In this document: in pieces, positions 24,059 through 35,690 of the stretch
How the letters are laid out: every line of letters starts with the position of its first letter
How positions within the stretch are numbered: the first letter of the stretch is position 1
Assembly (NCBI GenBank): GCA_963969595.1
Contig: OZ018408.1
Span: 14,071,823 to 14,135,822, forward strand
Direction: 5' to 3'
Source of the DNA: Neckera pumila
Taxonomy: Eukaryota > Streptophyta > Bryopsida > Hypnales > Neckeraceae
Length of the DNA stretch: 64,000 nucleotides
Notes under the pieces: generated by a model
Database searches by the model: none
Told to the model about the DNA's origin: nothing
Seen by the model: the letters and a program-made list of their open reading frames with translations, nothing else
Position numbers and translations under genes: made by a program

Positions 24059-24788
24059 TTACAAGGAGTGATCTCCTTGGGGTTCGAGTACTATACATTT
24101 GGACCTCAACATATCGGATTCGCTCTTCAATATCACAATTTCTTCTCTACTATCTATAAGAAGTTCCTTTGAATGCTGAGCCCACATGTTGTTGGCAACA
24201 TTAGGGTCTCGCTTTAGCATAGCAATAGAGTTTTGCAAGCAAATCGTTTTCCAAAAACAATCAACCTTCTCTAATGCATATTCCAAGCCCTTCACTGCAT
24301 TGCTGGTGCTAATAAGGTGTAATATATCTTAATAGGCCAGAATCACCGTGACAAAGGAATTCTAAATAACTCTTCAACGTTTGAAACTGTGGTGGCTTCC
24401 TTGTGACTGGATCTATTGGGTACAAATTTCCATCCAACCATAAATCTATCACTACAAGAGAAAGGGATGTTTTAAGTATAGTCCTAGTAGTATAGTTTTA
24501 AAAGTAATGACCTTTTAAAGAGATTTTTAGTTAAATTTTACTAGAAATACATATGTTTTCAATAAAATTCTACTAAAAATCCCTTTAAAAGGTCATTACT
24601 TATAAGATTATACTACTAGGACTATACTTAAAACACCCTTTTCTCTTGTAGTGTATGTTGGTGGCTACAAATTCTTTCAAGGTTGGAAATTCCAACTTAG
24701 AGAGTTGTTAATCAATTTGAATCCCTTTCTTTACAATAAGTGCAAATTTACTATCAAGAGCTATAGGTGTTGTATACAAACTATCCTT
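24059..24788 (-). pseudogene. Decayed exon(s) of an unrecognised gene, split by a MITE
   Basis: On the minus strand 24,788-24,654 reads DSLYTTPIALDSKFAL then KLEFPTLKEFVATN. After removing a MITE (24,450-24,653) and one copy of its TAT duplication it continues IDLWLDGNLYPIDPVTRK and SYLEFLCHGDSGLLRYI. A second frame at 24,295-24,059 reads VDCFWKTICLQNSIAMLK and ends in a charged helix. One TAA interrupts the first part. The frame change between parts could be an intron or an indel. The composition is clearly protein-like but I do not recognise the family. It may be the upstream part of the gene at 17,226-18,910. Confidence 0.55.
24450..24653. mobile_element. CACTA-type MITE, 204 bp, inside an exon
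   Basis: Termini CACTACAAGAGAAAGGG and CTTGTAGTG, with target duplication TAT at 24,447-24,449 and 24,654-24,656. The interior is a near-perfect palindrome around TTTTACTAGAAATACATATG. Same family as 17,570-17,791. Precise removal restores an open frame across the flanks, so it inserted into coding sequence. Confidence 0.85.
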
Positions 24789-24969
24789 TTCATGGAACTA
24801 TGCCTTTTTCAAATACCAAACAATTAATTTCCAAGCCAAAAGTACCAGGCATCCAGAGACCCAAATTTTGCTTTAATGAACCATAAAAAATCAAAACAAC
24901 AAAACAACAAAATGGTAAAAAGATTAATTGCATAAGAGCATAAGAACAAAATTACAAAACTGCAAAACG

Positions 24970-25098
24970 ACAACACAATAAAACAACAATACATCTAAAC
25001 AACAACACAATAAAACAACAACACAATAAAACAACAACACAATAAAACAACAACACAATAAAACAACAATACATCTAAACAACAACAACAACAAGAAT
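24970..25098. repeat. ACAACACAATAAA minisatellite
   Basis: Units of ACACAATAAAACAAC (15-16 bp) repeated about six times, with two ACATCTAAAC variants. Simple-sequence derived; no gene. Confidence 0.85.
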
Positions 25099-25409
25099 GT
25101 AAACTAATACAATCAAGAGGCGGCGGCTAATTTTAACCTCACTTAGAAAACTTGAGGCAAAAACATGAAGATAAAAGGAGAAGATGTTCATGAGCAAGAA
25201 AAATTTAGAAGAAGAATATATATTTAGGAGGTGGTGGCTTACCTAAACCCTAATTTATGTAAATGAAAGAGATGGAAATCTTTTTTGTTCATCTTCAACA
25301 ATTGCATATGCAACCTAGGGTTGCCATGTCACAATGTACTTTATGACTATACTATGATTACACAATGACTAATTCATGAGATGGAATTACAAATCATATT
25401 CAACCTTTT

Positions 25410-26275
25410 TTTAAAATTTAAACCATACAAAATTTGAGTTAAATGTTTTACTAGAGTGTGGAAAAAATTTTAGTCCATTTTATCGCACGGATTGAAAGAT
25501 TATAACATTTGAAGTGAGAAAAAAAAAAATTCATTCCTACGAAACAAGGTCAGCAGACGTCGGGCCTTCTTGAAGTAAAATTTTTGCTCTACACAAAAAT
25601 AAGGATTTTAACCATTCATAAGTCCAAGATGCTAGCTTCACTAATGAAAACTTTTAGAAGCAATTGAGATGTCTAGCTTACACTAAATCACCCTGCAATG
25701 CAAGAATGTTAAGTGAATTGACAATACACTTGTCATTTTTTGATGATTTCTTGCACAATGAAGAAATTTTTTTATTTAAAAATCCAATTAGTGGAAAGTT
25801 CAAGACAAGCATTTGGATTTTATGGAAAAAAATTCAAGACTTTAATCTTCACAGATTGCAAGATAATAGGACTTGAAATTAGAAGAAAATATTTTTTCTT
25901 AAAACCACTTCAATATAGTTAACAAAGTTTAATCCTCTCAGAAAGTGGTTTGAGAACTAAATTTTTTTTCTTAGTACAATTGTATGCCATATTTTATAAG
26001 TTACATAAATGCTAAATTTCAAAAGTTGATGAACTTTCTTGCAAGAGATTCCCAAAAGATTTCCAAATTACCCGAGCTAACCTAATAGTTTAGGGTAGCA
26101 TAACTTTTTATCCAGGCATCGGATTGGGAAAGAAATAGTTTTTCACCAAGGAAGTACATATTATTACACATTATGTCCAAATTTCATGAACATCTAACCA
26201 AAATGACTTTGTAGGAACCTACCCAAAATTTATTGCTTAGGTTGAACGGACACTTGGTCCTTTAGGGGTTGAAAG
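25410..26275. mobile_element. TTAA-type relic (copy D)
   Basis: Its right terminus GGTCCTTTAGGGGTTGAA at 26,256-26,273 is a one-base variant of the family end (TTGA for TTAA). The body is colinear with copy C on both sides of the pogo insertion and supplies that insertion's empty site. The left terminus is not recognisable. Non-coding. Confidence 0.5.
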
Positions 26276-26634
26276 TGCAGAAAAGGACTCTAGACCTAGT
26301 CCCAGAAAAGTAATTCAATGATACCTTTGACTATAGTTTGACTCAACATGCCCCATGTCAGCCATTCTAAAAGTGGAAGTATTTGACCTACAATGTGGTA
26401 TTCTAATCTATCCATTATTGTCGAGATTCAATTTGAAGAATCCATCTAGGCCATTCATCTGAGCCATCCACCTGCATTGTCCTTCAGAGCCGTCCATTTG
26501 TCGTCAAAATGCAATCATAGCTTGCCACGGGTCAGATGTCATGAACTCAATGGTATATGATTAAACAATGATTAGCCAACAAAACTAAAAAATGATTGCA
26601 GTAGCAAACAATGACTATACAATGACTAAACCAT
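26276..26634. other. Left flank of the giant MULE
   Basis: Ordinary spacer with repeated TGACTA(T/A)ACAATGA words. No gene seen. The last ten bases before the element form its target duplication. Confidence 0.5.
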
Positions 26635-26644
26635 GCCTAAATTA
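26635..26644. repeat. 10-bp target duplication, left side of giant MULE
   Basis: GCCTAAATTA immediately precedes the left terminal inverted repeat and is repeated exactly at 44,914-44,923 immediately after the right one. Duplications of 8-11 bp are typical of Mutator-like elements. Confidence 0.9.
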
Positions 26645-26692
26645 GAGCGTTGCTAGGACGTGAGCTTGGAGCGGCGAGCGGCGAGCGGGGAG
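26645..26692 (+). repeat. Left terminal inverted repeat of giant MULE
   Basis: Starts GAGCGTTGCTAGGACGTGAG and ends GCGGCGAGCGGGGAG. It is strikingly GC-rich against an AT-rich background. It pairs with 44,866-44,913. Confidence 0.85.
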
Positions 26693-26774
26693 TATAGATT
26701 TTTGTATTTTAGAAAAAAAATTGGATGTGGCAAATGGATAATATTTAGATGACAGTAGGTAAGTCAATAGATTT

Positions 26775-26974
26775 GGATGGATGAAAACGGATGAATGTGA
26801 GCTAAAATGGATGAAAGTGGATGATAGTGGATGACAATGGATGAAAGTGGATGATAATGGATGACAGTGGATGATAGTGGATGACAGTGGATGACAATGG
26901 ATGACAATGGATGACAATGGATGACAATGGATGAAAATGGATGACAATGGATGAAAATGGATGAAGAAAGATGG
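26775..26974 (+). repeat. Subterminal GGATGAAAGT/GGATGACAAT array (left)
   Basis: About 18 head-to-tail 10-bp units of the form (A/G)TGGATGA(A/C/T)A. It lies just inside the left TIR and mirrors the array inside the right TIR. Such subterminal repeats are usual transposase-binding regions (inference). Confidence 0.88.
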
Positions 26975-27738
26975 AAAAAGAATTTCTGAGATGAGATGAA
27001 AAATGTGAAAATAAAATTTGGATGAGGATGAAGGGTTTATGAATGCAGAACTGACATGACGAGTACATATTAAGGAAAATAAGAGAATGAACATGGAAGA
27101 GGGTCCAATGGTTTACAGATTTGATGGCCTTTTTCTTACAGAGCATATGCCAATTGTTTTAGGGTGTCCTTAGACCATGTAGGATGATTGTGCATTCACC
27201 TTGCATTAGTGGAACCAAGTCGTACACAATCATTTCGAGGATTTGGAGGGTACGGTGAAGCATAAAAAGATTTGGGATTACATTAAAAAATAGAACTCTG
27301 CAACACCTCATGCCAAGAAAGGGATCTTCTAATACAATTAGGAGTAATGAGGGTTTAGGAGAGGACACAGTATCATATACCAATACTAGTCTATTTGAAA
27401 TGGTCATAGTGGCCCTTTTAGTCTCACTATTATTTCACTTTTGAATAAAGTAGATCACATAAAGAAGTCCTACACTGCAGAACGCACGTCTAGTTCAAAT
27501 CTAAGTTATTCAGTATCCCGCTGAGAAGCACTCGCTTGACTTCATTAAAACTAAAACTCGGAGAATGAATGAAGACATCTTTGGTAGATTGCAAATTGCA
27601 AATGATTGTGAATACAAAATATAAATGCTTGCAATTCGCCCATTGTCCTCGCTTCTCCAATGCTTTTCTTGCCATTTTCTTGAAGTAAGGGCAATTGCAG
27701 TTTGGGAACAAAGAAATTGTAAGCATATATTGCTGAGC
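26975..27738. other. Non-coding segment between left terminus and transposase stop
   Basis: AT-rich DNA downstream of the transposase stop codon, presumably its 3' untranslated and terminator region. A frame at 27,407-27,159 (minus) lacks any family signature and is not called. Confidence 0.5.
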
Positions 27739-30700
27739 CTATGGCTCCACCCCTGGATTCAAACAAACTATACAGCCAAAACCAGGGTGAGGTACCATGG
27801 TCACTCGATGAATGTGTGCATTCAAGGTCACGGCAAAGGCACAATTGTTAGCTTGTTTTGTGGAGGGGGCCTTTGGATTCTGGCGAATTAGTTTTCCTGA
27901 TCGAATATTGGGGTGGTTGTCTGCGGACGAGGGAACAAGGTAGGCAGAAACTACATCTATCCCTGGCTCTCTGCCAAATAGTCTCCGTGGTGAAATCAAT
28001 TTACGTTGTGGGAGTCGAAAGCCAACAGCTTCCAAAGCTAGAATTTCAGCTTTGGAAAGAGTAGTGCCCCTTTTCACTGGCCAAATGGAAGGAATGGAAG
28101 GACGGGACAACATCCATTTTTGTTTGGTTCCCTTCACACACCTTTCTATGTCGTCATTGCAAAAGAAGAACTCCATCCTATCATTCCGATTCTTTCTGTA
28201 ATTGACCATCATACCTGTATAAGTGGGTGTTGCTATGGCAAAGTTGTTCTGGACAATCTTGGCAATACACTTCTTCTTGGATACTGCTTGTAGTGCAAAG
28301 CAAGCCTTTGCAAATGCTTTCAGAAGTCTTGCTATGTGCCACTCCATTTCGTCACAGTCACTTTCTTGAGTTGCTGTCGCATGTGAAGACAATTTGCTTC
28401 TCTCTTGTCCTAGATTCTCTTCAGTTTCTATTGCTTCTGATATCTCTGCTTCTTCCCTGTGCGACAAGTCTTCTGTAATTGTGTTTAAATAGGGAACACT
28501 TGACGAGCCTCTGTACAATCTTGTTTGGATGCGAGGATAGGAAAAATTAACCTTATCCGGTCTATGAGAATCGTGCTCGCAACCCAATGGCATGTCCGCC
28601 TTCCGCTTTTGGGATCCAAATACTTCTTCACCTTCCAAATGAGGCTCTCTGTTCACAAATTCCTCAACACCTGAGATGCTAGATACAGCTTGTGTAAGGA
28701 CCTTTGGATTTCCGGTCCGCACAACCGATCATTGAGCAACTCGAAGTAACAGCTCTTCCTTCCCAGGTCCTGTCCTGGGTTTGTTTCCTTTTAGATACTG
28801 GTAGTACCTAACCATTTGCATGAAAGCTCTTACGAAGTTGTCAACAGTGGCTATGTACAAGTCGTTACCACGATTACCAGATTGTTGAAGTCACTTATTG
28901 TGTACCGTCTCTAGCAGGTTGCACAACGGCATTTCTGCAAGCTCAATTTCACTGAGATTCTATAGAAAGAAAGTAAAGGTGCCACTGAATCTTAGAAAGA
29001 GACATGTAAACAATTGTTCTAGAAAGTGCCATGAATGCAGTTAGGGGGTTTAGAGTATGAAATTTTATTATAATCATTTACCCTTACAAATAACCACTCC
29101 ACAATAGTTGCATGGAAGAAAGGCAGAAAGGGGCCATGACAAACCCAAATATTGCTATTCTATAGGCCCCGATAGGACAATTCAAGGACCACTTCCGACC
29201 ATTGCACCAAAGTCACATAATGCAGCATGACCTACAATTCATTTTGAAAGCCTCCGAGAGATGAGTCTCGGCCCCGAGACGACACATTTGGCGGGTGACC
29301 CAAGCAAGGATTTCTAAGCATATGTTCTGTTAGACACCAGCCCATGGAAATGGAAATCTGATAATTGGACCATGGAACTCTGTCTTGTCTATCACTCCGA
29401 CCACCGACTGAGCATTATGAATAGGCTGGTTTAGGGACACAAAACAATATTAGCGGATGACTCAATTATCCCCCGACAGTTCCCATTTGATTATAAGTTT
29501 AAATGCTATTGAACTTGTCTAATGAAGACACTTACAAGACACTTACAAGTTGCATGAAGCCGCCCCATTGCCGATATTGGAAATGCCAAAATGAGAGCCA
29601 CAACTCGAGTCAATGCAAGCCTTCTACTGTTGTAGCACTTGATAATAGCCACCAAGCCTTGATAGCCAAGTAACGGGTTTCAGATTCCTCCGGCGAAATA
29701 ACATTCTTGTAATGTTTGCAAATGTGTCGATGTTGGTCTTGTAGGTCACCACAAATTTCAGCTTTGGTATGCTTCTCCATCGATTGAGTCCAATGAAAGA
29801 GGCAAGTCCTTTCCCAATTGTCCATTGGGATGCTGATGTCCCTCAATCCATAAATCATCCTCACAGCATTCCAGTTTGCTTGAGCATTGTCAACCATGAA
29901 TCCCTTAAATTGAGTCTGAGGTACACTGTGTCTCTCAAGAACGGAATTCAAATTTTGCCAGAACAAAATCTGGGCTGTACAATCTTTTGATTGCATGTCG
30001 CAAACAACGATTGTCATAACTCAACAGTATAAAGAATCATAGACATGGCACGCCGTAGTGCTCCACTCTTTAACACGTTTTACATGATCAAACATTATCC
30101 ATGCATCTTCTAGGTCACCGCCCATTTGCATGCGTTTTACTAAATCCACTCCACTTCCCGGACCTACTTCGGACATCTTAAACACAAATACTTTATCAGC
30201 ATCAGTTCCTTGACCAGGGAATTTGCTCTCCTGAACGAAAGTCCAAGTACTGGAACCCCTCAACTTAGTAATGCTGTCGATGACTCCGAATCTCCTCAAA
30301 TACTTAAAAGAAGTTACCTCTTTTCGTATACTTGGAGTAGTTGAAGTACTTGCACTTGTCTAATACTGGTACCAGCTCAGCAAAGTCCATCGTCTTCGGC
30401 ATCATCCCATCAGGACACAAGAGAAGGTCCCCAAGCAACTCTTTTGTAGCCTCAAGGACAATGGAAGAATTTGTCGCAGTTGGTGTCTTCTCCATCTGTT
30501 GCCCAATAAGAGACCGAGTAAAGTCCTTCATGTCTCTCAATTCTCCCTCCTTTACGGGATGCTCATGAATGCCTAAATGTACAAATGCTCGGGTCATCTT
30601 GCAGTTGCCGATGACATAGTATACTCTCACAGAACACCTTGCAATACAACTCGGAGGTTCCTTACAAATTTTGCAAACCAAGGATGACCCAAGAGGGTGC

Positions 30701-31964
30701 AATTGTCCAACATCAAGTGCCGTGAGGCACAGTCCTTCCCATTCCAATTCATTCACAGTTCTAATTTGGTGAACCCAACTAAGGAACTCGCAATTACTGT
30801 TCATGCATCTAAGATACCCTATACAAACGGAAGTGCGAAACGACAATCCCATACGATTAGTGATGTTTGTGGTGACGGTTTTTTACCAAACATGGCCATT
30901 GTATCTTTTATCCATCCCAATCATCTGCCGAGCATGAGAAGGAGAGGACCCACTATCTAGTGGCAGTAGCTCAAATATGAGATTGCCGTTAAAACTTGGA
31001 GGCAAGTTGGTCACTCTTTGAATGCGAATCTGGTCATAATCAATTTTCGCCAACACATTCCTACATCCTTTCAAGTTCCTTAAACCTCTCAAGCATTGAA
31101 TGATCGATGCTACGGATCCTATTAAGTCATTTTTGAACTCAATGACCGGTGACTTCATGCTAGTAAGCGGAGGGAATGTCGTCATCAAAGAGGGAGCGTG
31201 TATACTCAAGAGAGGTTCAGGAGAGGTCGTATTTGAGTCAGAACTAAGGACAGTGACATTGGGGGGGGCTTTGTTCTATCTTAACATGTATCAGAGGAGG
31301 CTTCTTAGACGACAACAAGGAGGACCGACACGGTATCCGTAAGTCTACAGAAGCTTCATTCTCGTGGCAAGGGACCCCATATGCTCTATATTTTCCTGGC
31401 TTCAAGTTCCAAGCAATGTCCTCTCCAACCGAAGCAGGCACTTGTCCTATGGTGTGCGTAAGTTCTCCTGAGTCGCAATCAAATACGTCTTCGTCAACAT
31501 GGATTGAGCTTGCTGTAAATTGAAACCAAAGACTCAAGCGAGCTGCCGAAACTGTTGTCAATCCATCTTGGCCTACACGAAAAATCAAGGGTACGCCTTC
31601 ACCATTTGCCTTGACTACAGCCATGTCCTAAAAGTCTACCATCCCAACGGGACCAGATGGAACTGATCGTGACAATGTACAATACTGCTTTTAGAAGAGA
31701 TAAAACAGGATCATCACTGCATCATAGAAACCATAGACCCAATATACAAGACTAACTAATCGGGAGCAGACATCATGAAAGCCATTTGCACAGAAGACTT
31801 GACAACATGGTGATACTCACCATTTCAATCAGGAATACGTTCAAAGTTCGAGAAGGCAATAGAACTTGAGTAATCAGTGGTAAAGAGTTGGGTGGAATAC
31901 CTTTGCGACCAGTCACCGTATACACATTGACGGTTAAGTAAATGCCAAGCCCTTTCAAATTCAA
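27739..31964 (-). pseudogene. MULE transposase, spliced gene, decayed
   Basis: Minus strand, several exons. 31,964-31,819 ends FLIEM|GTGAGT. The next exon starts 31,627 after TTTTAG and runs, with breaks, to about 29,565. It contains a Cys/His-rich zinc-finger-like region (IGYLRCMNSNCEF, CKICKEPPSC, LGIHEHPV near 30,830-30,570) resembling the WRKY-GCM1 fingers of some MULEs. It continues into the DDE core: the MTIVVCDMQS region near 30,000, GFMVDNAQANWNAVRM near 29,890, and the MULE-type CLFHWTQSMEKHT near 29,800. It ends WGGFMQL|GTAAGT near 29,560. The last exon (about 28,960-27,739) holds AEMPLCNLLETVHNK and a long basic tail with FFFCNDDIERCVKGTKQKW. Breaks include TGA near 28,895, 28,729, 29,610 and 30,021, TAA at 30,883, one extra base in a run of eight G/C at 31,261, and a frameshift near 30,300. 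Confidence 0.8.
29265..29280. other. Palindrome GTCTCGGCCCCGAGAC
   Basis: A perfect 7-bp-arm palindrome with a 2-bp centre, in an intron of the transposase gene. It is one of the dispersed copies of the element-specific 16-bp palindrome. Confidence 0.85.
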
Positions 31965-33530
31965 GATTATGCGTATGAATCTATTTTACGCCGCCTCCCA
32001 GCAAGCACATTTGATTCACTAATGTTAGTGTCAATGTCAGTGGTCTGTGAAACAAATTTTCAAGGTGTCGCTATAGGCTTCAATACGAGCCCATGGACAA
32101 CAGAAAGGGCTAGTAGTATAATCTGTGACACATTGAACCGCCGCCGGTCAATTGTGATTTTGAATATAATTGCATTTTAACAAGTTATATATAAATAATG
32201 ACCCTCTTTTGAGCGCAAACTAGACCATTGTGGGCAGTTGATCCATAGTGGACACCTAATAAATACATGACAGCGTATTCCCCCATTATTAATATCTAAT
32301 CTGACACCAGTGGAGAGATTAGTAATGGTGTTAGACTGTTAGGAGCATCTGCACTTCTGAAATATGTCATAGTGCTCTCCACCATATTAATGTTCTTGTA
32401 TATAAGAGAGTATTCTGACATTCCATTCAAAATAGCATATGTCGTCAAATTCTTCATGGATATTGCACTTGCTCTTGACTCTCTTGAATAGATCACATCA
32501 GAATACTCAAGCTTTTTCATATTTCGGTCAATTCTTGTTGGATATTGCTCTAAGGTCTTCAGAAATATCAGGAATTCTTGAAGAAAGAACTACTAAATAC
32601 ATATGTACACTCCAATGTATGACCACAATTGGCATGAGTACCTCTACACTAAGACTCCCTCTCTCTAATTTAGCTATACGGGGGATTAGTAAGCACAGCC
32701 GAGAATTAGAAATAAATAAATGAGGATTACCAATTCTTCAGCATAGACGAAACGAAACTCAAAAGCCAAAAGTAACCTTCATTTCCCAGGTCACCTTATA
32801 CCGTACCCCGTCAGCGGGAACTCCATACCCGGAATAGAATCGGAAAGTCGTATACCTGGACTGCCCTCGCAAACCCCACTCTGAGATAAAAAAAAAAACG
32901 GCCCTCGGGAACCCTAAACGGGCACACTTCGCCGTGAGGCTTGTGAGTAGTCCGCCGCCGACCTTCCCAGTCCAAGGCGTTGCTTCCTTGTACGTGATAC
33001 ATTGTATTGATGCATGCTTACTCGTTGGGTGTGTGAGGTTTGGAACACGGGTTTGTGCATTGCGAGTACTTTCATCATGTTGCGCAATCTTTGACTGTGC
33101 CGCGGGAAGCTTGGAGACGGAGAAGGGGAAGCACCTGGCAGAGAGGCGGATTCGACTACGAATGAGGTACAATATACTTCGTTTTCTGATGAATAAGGTT
33201 AAGGTCTCTCACGTGATACTCTGGTCTTCAAATGTCTTCACTCGCTCATACCTCTCTGAGATCTCATAAGGTCGCCAAACTAGGATCAGGATTTGCAGCA
33301 GGATTAAGTCAATCCAAGCATTAGACTAGAGGATTGTTATTTCCAATTTTGATTTGGTTTATCACAGCTACAACGTAGGAGATCAATTAACGATCGACGG
33401 TATAAGTTCTTGGCAGCGAATCAAGAATTTGAGACTTTCGGGCTAGGGATCCCTCGACGAAAGTCATGGATTTGGTTATCTCATCATTCTCATTCAGCTA
33501 GCGGACGAAGACTTCTGCGCTTGCGGTGTT
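31965..33530. other. Upstream region of the transposase, possible 5' exons
   Basis: Minus-strand frames at 32,520-32,296 and 33,172-32,759 could be 5' exons of the transposase. Neither shows a family motif or a convincing phase link, so I leave them unassigned. No palindrome copies were seen in this part. Confidence 0.4.
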
Positions 33531-35360
33531 GTCTCGGTCCCGAGAGAGGGTTTTGTGGATTCACTAGTGTGCATAATATAATAGAGTGCACTCACTTGCA
33601 ATATCATTTGACGGGTTCATGCGAAATAGGGATCAAGGAAATTGATAGAGAATCTGTTCAGACCTTGGACATAGTCTGTACATTTGTAGTCATTGATTAT
33701 GAAATGGTAGGTGTGTCAGTCAGTTGTCCTGGGCTGGTTCACTCAGATTTTGGTCTCGGTCCCTTGACTGCTTTTCCCGAGTACAGGTTATTAGTATTCT
33801 TTTTGTGACCACCGACTCATGGAGTATGCATACTCTGTTCTGTGAGAGTAACGTCTCGGGAACGAAATATGGTCTACCCAGCGACGGTCCTGCAAAGCTT
33901 TCATTGCTTAATTTGAATTAGGGAAAGACTAACCACTATTATAAAATGGAAATCTCGAGTTCCTGTATCTGTGCTTTCATTGATGATTACATATCATGCG
34001 TAACCCTATCAGTCTCGTAGAGCTCTCGGGGCCGAGACATAGTCTAACCAGCGATGGTCATGCATAACGTTGATTGCTTAGTATGAATTAAGGCAAAACT
34101 AACCAGTATAATTCTACAGAATTCTGGAGTTCTTGTATCTGTGCTTTCGTTGAGGTTTACATATCATACATAGCCCAATCTATCTCGTAGTGGTCTCGGA
34201 ACCGAGACATGGTCTAACCAGAGACGGTCGTGCATAGCCTTGATTCCTTAATTTGAATTAGGAAACGACTAACCAGTATTATCATAAAGAAATCATGAGT
34301 TCCTGTATCTGTGCATTTGTTGAGGATTACATATCATGCATAATCCTTTTGGCCTTGAAGAGCTTTCGGGACCGAGACATGGTCTACACAGAGACGGTCA
34401 TGCATAGCTATCCTTTCATAATATGATCGAGTTAAGGAAAAACTAACAAGTATTACAGTAGTGAAACTTCGAATTCCTTTAGCTGTGCTTTCGTTGAATT
34501 TTACATATCATGCAAAGCCGTTTCAGTCTCCGAGAGCTCTCGATACCGAGAGCTAATCTGCCATACCGCGGTCATGCAAAAATTCCAGATGACTTCATGT
34601 ACTTCTCAGAGATCTCACAATATTAGTTCGATGGAGTGCAAAATTGGTCATACTGGTCAATATATTATGAATTTTATGTAATTAGGTCATATGCATTTCA
34701 AATATGAGTAACCGGGTTTGCATGACTCACTAGAGGTGGCAAAAGCCTCGATGCCGAGAGTCGAATTCTGTCGGCATGGCTATGCACAGGAATCCAATTT
34801 GTCTCAAACCGGTAAGGCGTTGTCTTACAGATAACCACTGATATCGGGACCGGAGGATATTTGAACCTCTATGAATTTGTATGGTCAGTTAGCATTTTAT
34901 GTTATTTATTGAGTCTAATACAAGTTGAATGTAATCTCGATGCCGGTAGTATAATTCGGGGAATCAAGTCTATGTGTAATTCCTTGAATTCGGATAGCCT
35001 TACAAATTAGAATTTGGATTTATTAGTACCGTCACGGTTGCCAATGATTCATGACAATGCTTCAGTGTTCAGTTATTGATCAGTTTCATTGCCTAGAAGT
35101 GTGGAGGAAATCTGAAGAACTGTAGACAATGTTCATGGTTTATGCATAGTCGAGCAGGTGGGGAAGACATCTCGGGCCCGAGAGTGGTGTTCCTGGCTCG
35201 ATGCCTTTGCTTTCATTCATTGAGAGTCTCGAATGAATCTCAAATCAATAGTTTGGTCTAACAAACATATCCTTATTTACTGAAGACATGGAGTCCTTAA
35301 TGGACCCTCTGATTGCATACCCTGCCATGTGTGCAAGATGACTCGGGCCCGAGAGAACAT
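33531..35360. repeat. Palindrome-bearing repeat region with a 170-bp tandem array
   Basis: GTCTCGGNNCCGAGAC or close variants occur at 33,531, 33,753, 33,853, 34,023, 34,193, 34,363, 34,537, 34,745, 35,169 and 35,340. From 33,853 to 34,552 the spacing is 170, 170, 170 and 174. The whole unit repeats there, including GGTCTAACCAG(A/C)GA(C/T)GGTC and TTCCTGTATCTGTGC. The copy at 34,193-34,208 is a perfect palindrome. The region lies between the divergent transposase and ParB-methyltransferase genes, where a shared control region would sit. No coding frame persists across the units. Confidence 0.85.
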
Positions 35361-35690
35361 ATCTGCGGTACATGGTTAAGCATAAATTGCCAAAATTATG
35401 ACAATATCCAGATCTTGAGAGATTGCTGTAGACCATATTCTAGAATCATAGGCTGGGATTCTGAGCCGTAGGTTGACCTAAAATCGTTTCTGCATATTAG
35501 TTGACCTAATGAGGTTGTGTTCCTGCTTTCTATCTGTGATTATTGGGATGTGATTTTGGGACCATGACAAGTTATATTGGATCCAGACTGAATCCAATTT
35601 CGTCATATCGTTCTAACAAACTGTAACAGTAATCAAATCAATGGTTCAGTTTCATGTTGGCATTGTCTAATGTGCAATTATTACTTTCAG

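Noticed and set aside
26642..27146. 150- and 114-residue frames rich in Ile-His-Cys-His-Pro
   Set aside because: They are translations of the GGATGAAAGT array inside the left MULE terminus.
33410..33921. 132-residue plus-strand frame as exon 1 of the ParB-methyltransferase gene
   Set aside because: It overlaps two palindrome copies, starts without a clear ATG context and could not be linked in phase to the exon at 35,691.
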